Assembly (NCBI GenBank): GCA_016235825.1 | Contig: JACRIL010000161.1 | Coordinates: 1 to 37,448 of the forward strand | Source: Planctomycetota bacterium | GTDB lineage: Bacteria; Planctomycetota; Phycisphaerae; SM23-33 | DNA length: 37,448 nt | Direction: 5' to 3' | Shown here: positions 15,253 through 23,058 of the stretch, piece after piece | How positions within the stretch are numbered: position 1 is the first letter of the stretch | How the letters are laid out: the number at the start of each line of letters is the position of its first letter | Notes under the pieces: model-generated | Database searches by the model: none | Told to the model about the DNA's origin: nothing | What the model saw: the letters and a program-made list of their open reading frames with translations, nothing else | Translations under genes and position numbers: made by a program

Positions 15253-16326
15253 ATGCGCGCGGCGGTCTTCCTGCCCAACTGGGTGGGCGACGCGGTGATG
15301 GCAAGCCCGGCGCTGCGAGCGCTGCGGGCACATCTGTCCGGACAGCAAATCACGTTCTTCGGCCGGCCGGCCGTTCTGGATGCGCTTGAAGGCGCCGGTC
15401 TTGCCGATGAGATGCTGATCGACCATTCGGGCCAGAGACCGCGACTGGCCGGCATGATTTCCACGGCCAGGACGATGCGGCGGATCGGTTTCGATCTGGC
15501 CGTCCTGCTGCCCAACAGTTTTCGCGTCGCGCTGGCCGCCCGGCTGGGCGGGGCGAGCCGGCGGGTCGGCTACGCCCGCGACTGCCGCGGCTGGCTGCTG
15601 ACGGACAGGATTCCGCCGCCCCGGCAGGCCGATGGCCGGATGAAGGTTTATCCGGCAATCGATTATTACGCCGATCTGATGGGCCTGCTTGGCGTTTTGG
15701 TCGCCGACAGGTCGATGAAACTGGCGACGACGCCGGCGGGCGAGTCGGCGGCAGGGCAACTGCTTTCCCAGGCCGGCTGGGATAAGACCAGGCCGACCGT
15801 CATGTTGAATCCGGGCGGATCGTTCGGATCGGCCAAGCTCTGGCCGGCCGACAGATACGCCGCCCTCGCCGACTCGCTGGCGCAAGGCCTCGCCGCCCAA
15901 ATTATAATCAACGCCGCTCCGGCCGAACGGGAAATTGCGCGGTCGGCCGCGACGGCCATGAAAACAAAGCCCCTGGCGAATCTGGCGGACCGGGAAAACA
16001 GCATTTCGCTGCTGAAGAGCCTGCTTGCCCGCTGCGACCTGCTGATAACCAACGACACGGGCGCCCGGCACGTCGCTGCGGCGATGGGCAGCGGCGTCGT
16101 AACAATCTTCGGCTGCACCGATCCGGGCTGGACCACGATCAATTATGCCGCCGAGCGGATAATCCGCGCCGACGTGTCTTGCTCGCCTTGCCAGCGGAAG
16201 CGATGTCCGTTTCCGCTTGGGCCGGAACATCTGCGATGCCTGTCGGAGATTCCGGTGCAGACAGTTCTGGATTCGGCCAATGAATTGCTGGCAAGCCGGC
16301 CGGCAGGCAGGGGGGCCGCGCCATGA
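15253..16326 (+). CDS. waaF: ADP-heptose:LPS heptosyltransferase (GT9 family)
   Basis: The protein has 357 residues, normal for WaaF/WaaC. It transfers L,D-heptose from ADP-heptose onto the LPS inner core at the cytoplasmic face. The N-terminal motif LPNWVGDAVMASPALRAL and the donor-site motifs NPGGSFGSAKLWPADRY (about residues 194-210) and NDTGARHVAAAMGSGVV...FGCTDPGWT (about 260-290) are diagnostic for GT9. The C-terminal CSPCQRKRCP...CL cluster is typical of the WaaF branch (RCPYxHxxCL-like). It lies four bases after the lipoprotein gene and its stop overlaps the next start by ATGA. Heptosyltransferase II is preferred over I, with some doubt. Confidence 0.9.
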   Translation: MRAAVFLPNWVGDAVMASPALRALRAHLSGQQITFFGRPAVLDALEGAGLADEMLIDHSGQRPRLAGMISTARTMRRIGFDLAVLLPNSFRVALAARLGGASRRVGYARDCRGWLLTDRIPPPRQADGRMKVYPAIDYYADLMGLLGVLVADRSMKLATTPAGESAAGQLLSQAGWDKTRPTVMLNPGGSFGSAKLWPADRYAALADSLAQGLAAQIIINAAPAEREIARSAATAMKTKPLANLADRENSISLLKSLLARCDLLITNDTGARHVAAAMGSGVVTIFGCTDPGWTTINYAAERIIRADVSCSPCQRKRCPFPLGPEHLRCLSEIPVQTVLDSANELLASRPAGRGAAP

Positions 16327-17132
16327 TCTTCGGCGATTGGGTGGACGAGCCGCTGAAACGGGCCTTGCAGAATGCGGGGCTGGCGAACGTTGATGGGGCT
16401 TTTGCATATGACGCCGGCCAGGACCTTGTGAAGCCCGGACTGGCTCATCGCCGGCGGACACGAATTACGCTCACGGACGATCTTGGGCGGATCCACGCAT
16501 TGTATCTCAAGCGATACGAAAGGCCGGCGCTGTCCCGGAGATTCAGACGGCTGCTGGCCGATTGGCGATGGCGATCCGAGGCGATCGATGAGTTTGACAA
16601 TATCACTCTGGCCGGCCGGGCGGGCGTGCCTCCGATGCGGGCGGCGGCCGCCGGATGTCGGGGCGGACGGAGCTTCATAATTGTAACGGCCGTGCCGGGC
16701 GACGCCCTTGAACGCTGCTGCGATGATTTTCTTGTCCGGCACGCCGGCGACGGCAAGGCCGAAGAACTGGCGCGCCGGCTGACGGAACTCGTGAAAAAAT
16801 TCCATGCTGCCGGCATGGTCCACCGCGACCTGTATTCCTCGCACGTGTTTATGCACGATGCGGACGGCGGAATCTCGCTGAGCCTGATCGACCTCGCCAG
16901 GGCGTTTCGCCCGTGTCTTCGGCGATTTCGCTGGCAAGTCAAGGACCTTGCCCAATTGAAATATTCTATGCCGGCCCGATGGGTGGAAAGATTCTGGCCG
17001 GCTTTTCTGGCGGGCTATCTTTCCGGCGGCCGGGAGGATAAACTTGCCCGCTGGAATAAAGCGATAGACGCCAGGGTTGCCGGCATGACGCGCCGGGCCG
17101 GACGCAAACGGCCGCGGGCTGGGCCGGCCTGA
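16323..17132 (+). CDS. LPS core kinase of the WaaP/InaA (Kdo/heptose kinase) family
   Basis: The protein has 269 residues with a eukaryotic-like kinase fold. A candidate ATP-binding lysine is Lys63 (ALYLKRYER), the catalytic loop is HRDLYSSHVF (residues 167-176, Asp169), and the metal-binding motif is LIDLARAFR (Asp190). HRDLY-xx-H is the form found in WaaP/RfaP and related lipopolysaccharide kinases, which phosphorylate heptose or Kdo. It overlaps waaF by four bases (ATGA) and is followed by a GT4 glycosyltransferase eight bases on, the same order of functions as in LPS core operons of proteobacteria. The exact sugar acceptor cannot be read from sequence. Confidence 0.85.
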   Translation: MIFGDWVDEPLKRALQNAGLANVDGAFAYDAGQDLVKPGLAHRRRTRITLTDDLGRIHALYLKRYERPALSRRFRRLLADWRWRSEAIDEFDNITLAGRAGVPPMRAAAAGCRGGRSFIIVTAVPGDALERCCDDFLVRHAGDGKAEELARRLTELVKKFHAAGMVHRDLYSSHVFMHDADGGISLSLIDLARAFRPCLRRFRWQVKDLAQLKYSMPARWVERFWPAFLAGYLSGGREDKLARWNKAIDARVAGMTRRAGRKRPRAGPA

Positions 17133-17140
17133 AAGAAACA

Positions 17141-18370
17141 ATGCAGATTGCGATAGTGATAGAGCGGATGGACCCCTTCCGGGGCGGGCGCGAGACCTCT
17201 ACGGCCCAGATCGCCGCCGAGCTTGCTCGCCGCGGGCAGAAGGTTACCGTCATCTGCCGCCAGGGCGTCTGGCGGTGCGAGGGCGTCGAACTGCTCGCGC
17301 TGGGCAGGCGGGGAGCGCTGCGGATATGCCGCCTGAAAAACTTCATCGAAGACGTCCAGAAGACCCTCGCCGGGCGGAAATTCGACATCGTGCATTCGAT
17401 GTTCCCGCTGCCGGGGGCCAGCATCTGCCAGTTTCGCGGCGGGACGGTGCCGGCGCAGGTGCTGGCGTCGAAGCGAAAGCGTTCGATTCTGGGCGACCTT
17501 GCGGTGAGCCTCTTCGAGCCGTGGAATTTCTGCCGGCGGAAGATGGGCGTTCTGGAGCGGATGGTCGCCGCCGACAGCGGCACGTGGTGCCTGGCCGTCA
17601 GCGAAATGGTCGCAAAAGAGCTTCAGGAGCACTACGGCAGGACGCAGAACGTTCGCGTGGTTTACAACGCCGTTGACATGCCGCCCCACGACAGCCCCGA
17701 ACGGGCCGATCACCGCCAGCGTCTTCGTTTCAATCTGGGAACCGGGCCTAACGACCCGGTCTTTCTCACTGTGGCGACCAACTTCGAGCTCAAGGGCGTG
17801 GCCGAGGCGATCGAAGCCTTCGCCGAATGGTACCATTCGCACAACGGGCAGATCAACGGCAAGCTGGTCGTGGTAGGCAGGGACCGGCCCGAAGGGTACG
17901 AGAGGCACGCGGGCCTGCGGGAGATCGGCTCGCAGGTGGTGTTCATAGGGCATAGCGACCATATCATGCAGTGGTACGCCGCCGCCGACGCGTTCATCCT
18001 GCTGAGCTGGTACGACCCGTGCAGCCGCGTCGTGCTGGAGGCCACAAGATGGGGCATTCCGTCGATAACCACGGCCTATAACGGCGCGGCCGAGATTCTG
18101 GCCGAAGGAGGCGGGGTCGTTGTCGAGTCGCCGAAGAACCGCAAGCAGGTCGTCGCGGCCATGGATTCACTGGCTGACGCAAAAAGCCGGGCCGAGCGGT
18201 CCGCCGCCTGTCTGAAAATATCGCCGCGTTTGAGCATCGAGCGGCATGTGGACGAACTTCTGGGCATCTACGAAGAAATTCTCGGCCAGGCCGGGAAAAA
18301 TGCCAAACCGAGCGCGGCCGGCCGGAGCAACCCGGATTCGCCAGGAGCCGCGGAGAGTCAGAAGGCATGA
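17141..18370 (+). CDS. GT4 glycosyltransferase, WaaG-like
   Basis: The protein has 409 residues in the GT-B fold. The N-terminal domain starts with IAIVIERMDPFRGGRETSTA and has HSMFPLPGASI; the linker region has VSEMVAKEL and VVYNAVD. The donor-binding half has FLTVATNFELKGVAEAI (about 205-221) and the E-x7-E region SWYDPCSRVVLEATRWGIPS followed by NGAAEIL. The RGGxE start and SWYDPxSRVxLEA are close to WaaG (LPS glucosyltransferase I), so core glucosylation or a similar hexose transfer is likely. The last 35 residues are low-complexity (GKNAKPSAAGRSNPDSPGA) and probably disordered. Its stop overlaps plsY by ATGA. Confidence 0.85.
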   Translation: MQIAIVIERMDPFRGGRETSTAQIAAELARRGQKVTVICRQGVWRCEGVELLALGRRGALRICRLKNFIEDVQKTLAGRKFDIVHSMFPLPGASICQFRGGTVPAQVLASKRKRSILGDLAVSLFEPWNFCRRKMGVLERMVAADSGTWCLAVSEMVAKELQEHYGRTQNVRVVYNAVDMPPHDSPERADHRQRLRFNLGTGPNDPVFLTVATNFELKGVAEAIEAFAEWYHSHNGQINGKLVVVGRDRPEGYERHAGLREIGSQVVFIGHSDHIMQWYAAADAFILLSWYDPCSRVVLEATRWGIPSITTAYNGAAEILAEGGGVVVESPKNRKQVVAAMDSLADAKSRAERSAACLKISPRLSIERHVDELLGIYEEILGQAGKNAKPSAAGRSNPDSPGAAESQKA

Positions 18371-19053
18371 CGGACGATCCGCTGATCCTGTACTGCGCCG
18401 CTCCCGTCGCGGCGTACATCATCGGCAGCACGCCGTTCGGCGTGATAATCGGCAAATTCAAGGGCGTGGACCTCCGCAAGGCAGGCAGCGGCAACGTCGG
18501 GGCGACAAACGTCGCCCGCGTGCTGGGGCGATCATGGGGATACCTGTGCTTCCTGCTGGACCTTGCCAAGGGGCTGGCCCCGGCGCTGGCCGTGTGCCTG
18601 CTGGTCAGGCCGGCGGCGGGCCAGACCGTCCCGTCCGTCGCGCAGCAGTGCGTATGGCTGGGCGTCGGCATGGGATGCATCCTCGGCCATGTTTTAACGT
18701 TCTGGCTGAAGTTCCGCGGCGGCAAGGGTGTGGCTACCGCGCTGGGCGTCGTGCTTGGGATATTCCCGTATTTCACATGGGCCGGCCTGTCCGCGCTGGC
18801 GATCTGGATAATTTTCACGCTGGCAAGCAGATACGTATCGGTCGGCAGCATAGTCGCGGCCCTGGCGTTCCTGCCGCTGGTCATGGCATTCAACCATTCC
18901 GCGATTGCGGCCCTTTGGCCGCTGGAGGCCTTCGCCGCCGCGATGGTCCTGCTGATACTGATCCGGCACCGCTCGAACATCGCCCGGCTGTTCCGCGGCC
19001 AGGAAAACAAAATCGGCGGACAGAAAAACGAACAACAATCCGCTAAAACATAA
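18367..19053 (+). CDS. plsY: Glycerol-3-phosphate acyltransferase PlsY
   Basis: The protein has 228 residues and about five membrane helices. PlsY transfers acyl from acyl phosphate to glycerol-3-phosphate, the first step of phospholipid synthesis. The three family motifs are present: GSGNVGATNVARVLG (motif 1), KFRGGKGVAT (motif 2), and HRSNIARLFRGQE (motif 3). The start overlaps the upstream glycosyltransferase (ATGA), so phospholipid and LPS core genes are translated from one message. No PlsX is in the window. The hydrophilic C-terminal tail (KIGGQKNEQQSAKT) is slightly longer than usual. Confidence 0.95.
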   Translation: MTDDPLILYCAAPVAAYIIGSTPFGVIIGKFKGVDLRKAGSGNVGATNVARVLGRSWGYLCFLLDLAKGLAPALAVCLLVRPAAGQTVPSVAQQCVWLGVGMGCILGHVLTFWLKFRGGKGVATALGVVLGIFPYFTWAGLSALAIWIIFTLASRYVSVGSIVAALAFLPLVMAFNHSAIAALWPLEAFAAAMVLLILIRHRSNIARLFRGQENKIGGQKNEQQSAKT

Positions 19054-19067
19054 GAAATATCGGGTGC

Positions 19068-19089
19068 CACGGCTTGCTTGCAAGTCGTG
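19068..19089. repeat. 22-base hairpin after plsY
   Basis: CACGGCTTGC-TT-GCAAGTCGTG: a 10-bp stem with one G-U pair. No T-run, so a weak terminator or a small palindromic repeat. Confidence 0.6.
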
Positions 19090-19127
19090 TTTGAACTGCT
19101 ACAGATATTTGAAAAAAGGAGTTGGAG

Positions 19128-19421
19128 ATGAGCAAAAATGAAATCGTATGGTTAATAATACGAGCTGTTGGAGTTTATTTTGTGGCCCGGGCAATTCTTG
19201 TTTTACCCAAACTGATATCATTCATCATATTGTTGTGTTTGAACCGGCCATTCCCAATAGAGAGTCTTGATAAAATCAATTCAGCTATTATTGAACAACT
19301 TGCATCTTCATGTGCGGGGTTGTCTGTAGAATTGGTTATTTATGTGGCCGCCAGCATATACCTTCTTCGATTTGGACGAATTATTTTTAAATTGTTAAGT
19401 TATGTCGGGCCGACTGCATAG
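19128..19421 (+). CDS. Small two-helix membrane protein, function unknown
   Basis: The protein has 97 residues. It has two or three hydrophobic helices: IVWLIIRAVGVYFVARAILV, LISFIILLCLNRPF (probably continuous with the first as a hairpin) and VELVIYVAASIYLLRFGRII. Between them is a short polar stretch. The start at 19128 is set by AAAAGGAG six bases upstream. Its base composition is visibly more A+T-rich than all neighbours (for example attatttttaaattgttaag near the end), suggesting separate origin. A 16-bp palindrome follows the stop directly. No family recognised. Confidence 0.65.
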   Translation: MSKNEIVWLIIRAVGVYFVARAILVLPKLISFIILLCLNRPFPIESLDKINSAIIEQLASSCAGLSVELVIYVAASIYLLRFGRIIFKLLSYVGPTA

Positions 19422-19428
19422 AAAATAA

Positions 19429-19444
19429 ATCTGATAAATCAGAT
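19429..19444. promoter_or_regulatory. Perfect palindrome ATCTGAT-AA-ATCAGAT
   Basis: A 7-bp arm, 2-base centre palindrome between the small membrane gene and the M55 peptidase gene. The size and symmetry fit a dimeric regulator's operator; no regulator gene is adjacent. It could also be a weak stem. Confidence 0.4.
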
Positions 19445-19492
19445 GCGTTGCCCGCGTCTGCTCGGCGGACGCCGGAAAGAAAGGAAACAAAA

Positions 19493-20278
19493 ATGCTGCG
19501 ATTCATGATAGCGACCGATTGCGAAGGGGCGGCGTGCGTGGTGGGCCGGCCGGGGCAGGGGCTTTCCCATCCGTCCGATTACCAGTTCGCCTGCGACCAG
19601 ATAACCCGCGAGGCCGACGCCGCCGCCCGAGCGCTGCTCGACAGCGGGGCCGATGAGGTTATCGTCTGGGACAACCACGGCTGGATGCAGAATATTCATT
19701 ACGAGAAGCTCGACAAACGGTGCAAGATCATGCTCGGATGCGTCGATGAGCACCGCTGGACGGGAATGGATAAAAGCTTTGCCGGCGTGCTCATGGTGGG
19801 ATATCACTCGATGTCCGGCACGGTCGGCGGAGTGCTGTCGCACTCTTACAGCTCGGATCAATACCAGTACATCAAGGTCAACGGCGTGGAGGTCGGCGAG
19901 ATCGAGATAGACGCGGCGATGGCCGGCGAAATGGGCGTGCCGCTGCTGTTCGTCGCCAGCGACCAGGCCGGCGTGGACGAGGCCAAACGGTTCATGCCGC
20001 ACGTCAGGACCGTGGCCACAAAAAAGGGATTCGGCTGGCACCTTGCCGTCAGCAAGCACCCGCTCCAGGTCGTGGATGAAATTTACGACACGGTCCGCCA
20101 GGCCTTCGACGGCCGGGCAAAGGCAAAACCGTTCAGGTTCCGCAGGCCGGTCGTCATCGAAAGACGCTACACGAAGATTCATTATGCCGACCTTGCCATG
20201 TTTGAAAAAGTCGGCTGGCAGAGGGTGGATGCCTACACCGTCCGACGGAAGGTCTCCAAAATCTCCGATTGCTATTGA
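19493..20278 (+). CDS. M55 family D-aminopeptidase (DppA-like)
   Basis: The protein has 261 residues. M55 enzymes are cytoplasmic zinc D-aminopeptidases that form decamers and cleave D-amino acids from short peptides, for example from peptidoglycan turnover. Zinc-site residues known for DppA are all present at expected spacing: Asp9 and Glu11 (ATDCEG), His62 (DNHG), His105 (GYHSM), and Glu136 (GEIEID). The rest (AALARALLDSGADEV-like helix, VKVNGVEVGEIEID) also fits. The ATG at 19493 has GAAAGGAA upstream. It is followed eight bases later by a truncated secreted-protein gene. No peptide transporter is adjacent. Confidence 0.9.
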   Translation: MLRFMIATDCEGAACVVGRPGQGLSHPSDYQFACDQITREADAAARALLDSGADEVIVWDNHGWMQNIHYEKLDKRCKIMLGCVDEHRWTGMDKSFAGVLMVGYHSMSGTVGGVLSHSYSSDQYQYIKVNGVEVGEIEIDAAMAGEMGVPLLFVASDQAGVDEAKRFMPHVRTVATKKGFGWHLAVSKHPLQVVDEIYDTVRQAFDGRAKAKPFRFRRPVVIERRYTKIHYADLAMFEKVGWQRVDAYTVRRKVSKISDCY

Positions 20279-20286
20279 GGGGGTTT

Positions 20287-20571
20287 ATGAAATTGGTCGC
20301 GAGATGTTGGCGGTGTCACGCTCATCGCAAAAGCGATGGGGCGAGGGTTTTAATGGCCAGCGCGTCGGCGATGCTGGCCGGGATTCTGGCGTGCGAGATT
20401 TTATCTGCGGACGGACCGTCGTTTGCTCCAGCGGCGAATGCGCAGGCGACGACGAGTTCGGCCGGGGAGAAGGGGCTGCTTGAGGATAGAAATTTCTTTC
20501 CGCTGGCGGTCTGGATGCAGGACCAGCGCAACGCCGCGAAGTTTGGGGGTGTGTTTGGAACCATGACCTGA
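20287..20571 (+). pseudogene. Truncated secreted protein, N-terminal remnant (probable glycoside-hydrolase-like)
   Basis: The protein has 94 residues. A basic N-terminus (KLVARCWRCHAHRKS) and a hydrophobic signal segment (VLMASASAMLAGILACEIL) lead to a linker and then EDRNFFPLAVWMQDQRNAAKF. That last motif matches the first strand of secreted planctomycete proteins of TIM-barrel type (FFPIxVWxQDPRNAxxY...), which normally run several hundred residues. Here the frame ends 11 residues later, just before an inverted-repeat element at 20609. GGGGG precedes the ATG. Most likely a gene broken by rearrangement; the family label is tentative. Confidence 0.55.
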
Positions 20572-20608
20572 CAACTAACGAGATTCAACAGAGAGCTCGT
20601 TTTAATAA

Positions 20609-20730
20609 AATTCATTCGTCCCGCTCAAGCGGGACTCTGGGACTTTATACGCTTCTTTCCCACGGGCGCAAGCCCGTGGTTTCTGTCGCCCAAATAAAGA
20701 AGAGTCCCGCTTGAGCGGGACGATTGAATT
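20609..20730. mobile_element. MITE-like element with 30-bp terminal inverted repeats
   Basis: The 30 bases at 20609-20638 and the reverse complement of 20701-20730 differ at one position. Each arm itself folds (GTCCCGC-TCAA-GCGGGAC). In the centre, CCACGGGC-GCAA-GCCCGTGG (20660-20679) is an 8-bp stem with 4-nt loop, like the family A hairpins. No coding capacity. It follows the break in the gene ending at 20571. The rest of the 310-bp gap (20731-20881) contains a CTTCG-rich palindromic stretch with GCAAGGCTACGTCGGACAAG, which resembles bases 28953-28975 inside another element. Confidence 0.8.
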
Positions 20731-20881
20731 TTCCTCGTTGAAACAACCACCACCCCCAAGCTCCGCTTCCGGCTTCGCCCCTGCTTCGCTGAAGCTTCGC
20801 AAGGCTACGTCGGACAAGTCGCTACGCTTGAGGGTGCCGCCGACCGCGCCAAAATGCCATACCCCGCGCTGCCGATGATAT

Positions 20882-21862
20882 TTATTGTTCCGTCCGCCAG
20901 TCGAGGAGGATCTTGACTGCGTCGCGGCTGGTGCGGACGAGATCGACGGCCTGGGCGAATTGCGAGGCGGCGAAGCGGCGGGATATGAGCATGTCGAGCG
21001 GAATCTTGCGGCCGGCGGCGAGGGCGACGGCTCGGTCCCACGCGCCGGCGGAGGCGTTGGAGCCGATCAGTTCCAGTTCGCGGTGGAGGAGGTGGTTCCA
21101 GGGGAAATCGGCCCGGTTGCTTCCGTAGTCGCCGATGACCACCACCTTGGCCATTTTTGCGGAGATATCCATCGAGAGCGTCATGGCCGAGGGCGATCCG
21201 CTGGCTTCGATCACGTTGGCGAACGGGCTGCCGGGCGAGCGAGCGATTGAATCGGCCAGCGCCTTGCCCGCATCGTGATAATTCACGGTTGAGTCGGCCC
21301 CGAGCTTGCCCGCCAGGGCCAGCCTGCCCGGCCGGCCGCCGACCAGCGTTACCGTCTTGACGCTGTCGAGTTTCAGAAGTGCGAGCATCAGCAGGCCGAT
21401 CATGCCGTCGCCGAATACGATGGCCGAGTCGCGGTGTTCGATCTTCAGACGATTCATGGCCCGAATGCAGACGGCCAGCGGCTCGATGAGCGCGGCCTGG
21501 TCCAGCGGTATGCCATCGGACAGCGGCCGGACGTTCCGGGCTTCCGTCAGCAGAAATTGCCCGTATCCGCCCGGATGCTCGAAGCCGACCTCGCCGCCGT
21601 CGGCCAGCACGTTCTCGGCCACGCAGGGCCGGCCCGCCAGGCCACCATCAACACCCGGCCCGACCGCATCGGCCACGCCCGACCACTCGTGGCCGGGAAT
21701 CGAGGGAAAGCCGGTTCGCTTCCAGCCCTTTATCATCTCCAGGTCGGTCGCGCAGATGCCGCAGAACGCGGTGCGAATCCGGACCTGCCCCCGGCCCGGC
21801 TGGGGCGTGGGAACGTCCTGCCACTGGAGTTGGCCCGGCCCGGTGTTTACGATCGCGTTCAT
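20882..21862 (-). CDS. Zinc-type medium-chain alcohol/polyol dehydrogenase lacking the structural zinc site
   Basis: The protein has 326 residues, somewhat short for the family. Catalytic-zinc residues are Cys37 (FCGICATD) and His58-Glu59 (PGHEWSG), with EPLAV as the later Glu. The NAD(P)-binding glycine motif is VFGDGMIGLL. The usual structural-zinc loop with four cysteines is missing; that segment reads PCVAENVLADGGEVGFEHPGG. It overlaps the upstream dehydrogenase gene by four bases, so the two are coupled and may act in sequence on one sugar or polyol. Cofactor preference and substrate are not readable. Confidence 0.85.
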   Translation of the reverse strand: MNAIVNTGPGQLQWQDVPTPQPGRGQVRIRTAFCGICATDLEMIKGWKRTGFPSIPGHEWSGVADAVGPGVDGGLAGRPCVAENVLADGGEVGFEHPGGYGQFLLTEARNVRPLSDGIPLDQAALIEPLAVCIRAMNRLKIEHRDSAIVFGDGMIGLLMLALLKLDSVKTVTLVGGRPGRLALAGKLGADSTVNYHDAGKALADSIARSPGSPFANVIEASGSPSAMTLSMDISAKMAKVVVIGDYGSNRADFPWNHLLHRELELIGSNASAGAWDRAVALAAGRKIPLDMLISRRFAASQFAQAVDLVRTSRDAVKILLDWRTEQ

Positions 21863-22890
21863 GGATTAATCATCACCTTGTTTCGCTCCGGCCGGCCCAT
21901 CGTCTCGACGGCCTTGTGGATGTCATTCAGCGCGAACCGGTGCGAGATGATCCGCTCCACGTCGATGGTGCCGCGTTCCATCAGCCGCACGGCCATCGCC
22001 ATCGCCAGCGGCGTGGTGCCGAAGCTGGCATCCATCCGTCCCTCGAGAAAGTGCGTCAGCCCGCCGTCAAGCTCGAAGGTCTCATGCGTGGTGATGCCGA
22101 AGATGTTCCACTTCGTCCCGCGGCGGCGGAGATCGACCATCAGCTTAACCGCCTGAATCGGCCCTGCGGCCTCGACGATCAGGTCGGGCCCGTCCGGGAT
22201 GATCTCATAGACCCGCTTTTTCGCCTGCCCGTCGGAAGGATCGACCACGTGGGTCGCGCCCAGCTTCATCGCCTCGGACCGCGCGTAGGGGCTGGTGTCG
22301 ATCGCGATAAGCCTGCCCGCCCCGGCCGCCCTGGCCAGCATCATGCAAAGCAGGCCGATCCCACCCACGCCGATCACCACCACGTCGTCGCCAGGCTGCA
22401 TCTGGCTGTTGCGGATGACGCCCTTCCACGCGCCGGAGAGCGGCTCGGTCAGCGCGGCGGCGTCGAAGCTCAGCTTTTGCGGCTTGTGCAGCAGGCAGGC
22501 CTCTCTGGTCCGCATGTATTCGGCGAACGCGCCGGGCCAGACATCCTCCACTCCGTCGCCGCCGGTTGTGAAGGCGTGCTTGCAGTAGTGATTGTTGCCC
22601 TCGCGGCAGTGGCGGCAGAAACCGCAGAAGCCCGACGGCTGGCAGATCACCTCGTCGCCCTCGCGGAAATGCGAAACGCCCTTGCCGACGGCCGAGACCA
22701 CCCCGGCCGGTTCGTGGCCGGGTATGAACGGGAACGTTACGTTGCGGCGGATGCCCTTGATCGCCTTGTAGTCCGTCGCGCAGAACCCGCAGCTTTTTAT
22801 CCGCACGACCGCCTCGCCCTCGCCGGGCGCCGGCGCGGGCACGTCCTTGAGCACAAGTCTGTCGAAGTCTTCCAGAACGGCTGCAAGCAT
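21859..22890 (-). CDS. Zinc-type sugar/polyol dehydrogenase (sorbitol dehydrogenase-like MDR)
   Basis: The protein has 343 residues. Catalytic zinc: Cys37 (SCGFCATD), His59-Glu60 (PGHEPAG). Structural zinc: four cysteines in CGFCRHCREGNNHYC. Nucleotide site: VIGVGGIGLL, then AIDTSPYARSEAMKLGATHV, which ends its second strand in Asp and so suggests NAD rather than NADP. The family oxidises polyols or the 3-/5-hydroxyl of sugars. The ATG at 22890 follows AAAGGAC. It has its own promoter at 22944-22972 and is transcribed with the second dehydrogenase. It lies downstream of the esterase, isomerase and GH4 genes on the same strand. Confidence 0.9.
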   Translation of the reverse strand: MLAAVLEDFDRLVLKDVPAPAPGEGEAVVRIKSCGFCATDYKAIKGIRRNVTFPFIPGHEPAGVVSAVGKGVSHFREGDEVICQPSGFCGFCRHCREGNNHYCKHAFTTGGDGVEDVWPGAFAEYMRTREACLLHKPQKLSFDAAALTEPLSGAWKGVIRNSQMQPGDDVVVIGVGGIGLLCMMLARAAGAGRLIAIDTSPYARSEAMKLGATHVVDPSDGQAKKRVYEIIPDGPDLIVEAAGPIQAVKLMVDLRRRGTKWNIFGITTHETFELDGGLTHFLEGRMDASFGTTPLAMAMAVRLMERGTIDVERIISHRFALNDIHKAVETMGRPERNKVMINP

Positions 22891-22943
22891 GGAAATGTCC
22901 TTTCTTTGTCCCGGCATTTTATCTGCCTAACATCTTCGGGAAA

Positions 22944-22972
22944 ATGATAATCCGATTTGGGCGCGTCTTCAA
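22944..22972 (-). promoter_or_regulatory. Promoter of the dehydrogenase pair
   Basis: On the minus strand: TTGAAG (22972-22967), 17-bp spacer, TATCAT (22949-22944). It lies 11 bases from the MITE-like element at 22984-23058. Confidence 0.5.
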
Positions 22973-22983
22973 TCGTCTGGAGA

Positions 22984-23058
22984 CAGCAGGCTGCTGAAAA
23001 AGTAGCTTGGGCATTTTGCCCACGCTACATCAGAAAGGCTTTTTTCAACGGATTGTCA
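22984..23058. mobile_element. Short MITE-like element (family B), copy 1
   Basis: The left end has GCTGCTGAAAAAGTAGC and the right end GGCTTTTTTCAACGGATTGTCAG; read inward they share YxGYTGAAAAA. The inside holds GTAGCTTGGGC/GCCCACGCTAC, an imperfect stem. Copy 2 is at 27532-27695. The right end contains the TGA stop of the esterase gene. Confidence 0.65.

Noticed and set aside
15217..16461. Minus-strand open frame of 414 codons opposite waaF
   Set aside because: Shadow of waaF and the kinase gene; composition is Arg/Pro/Gln-rich with no recognisable domain.
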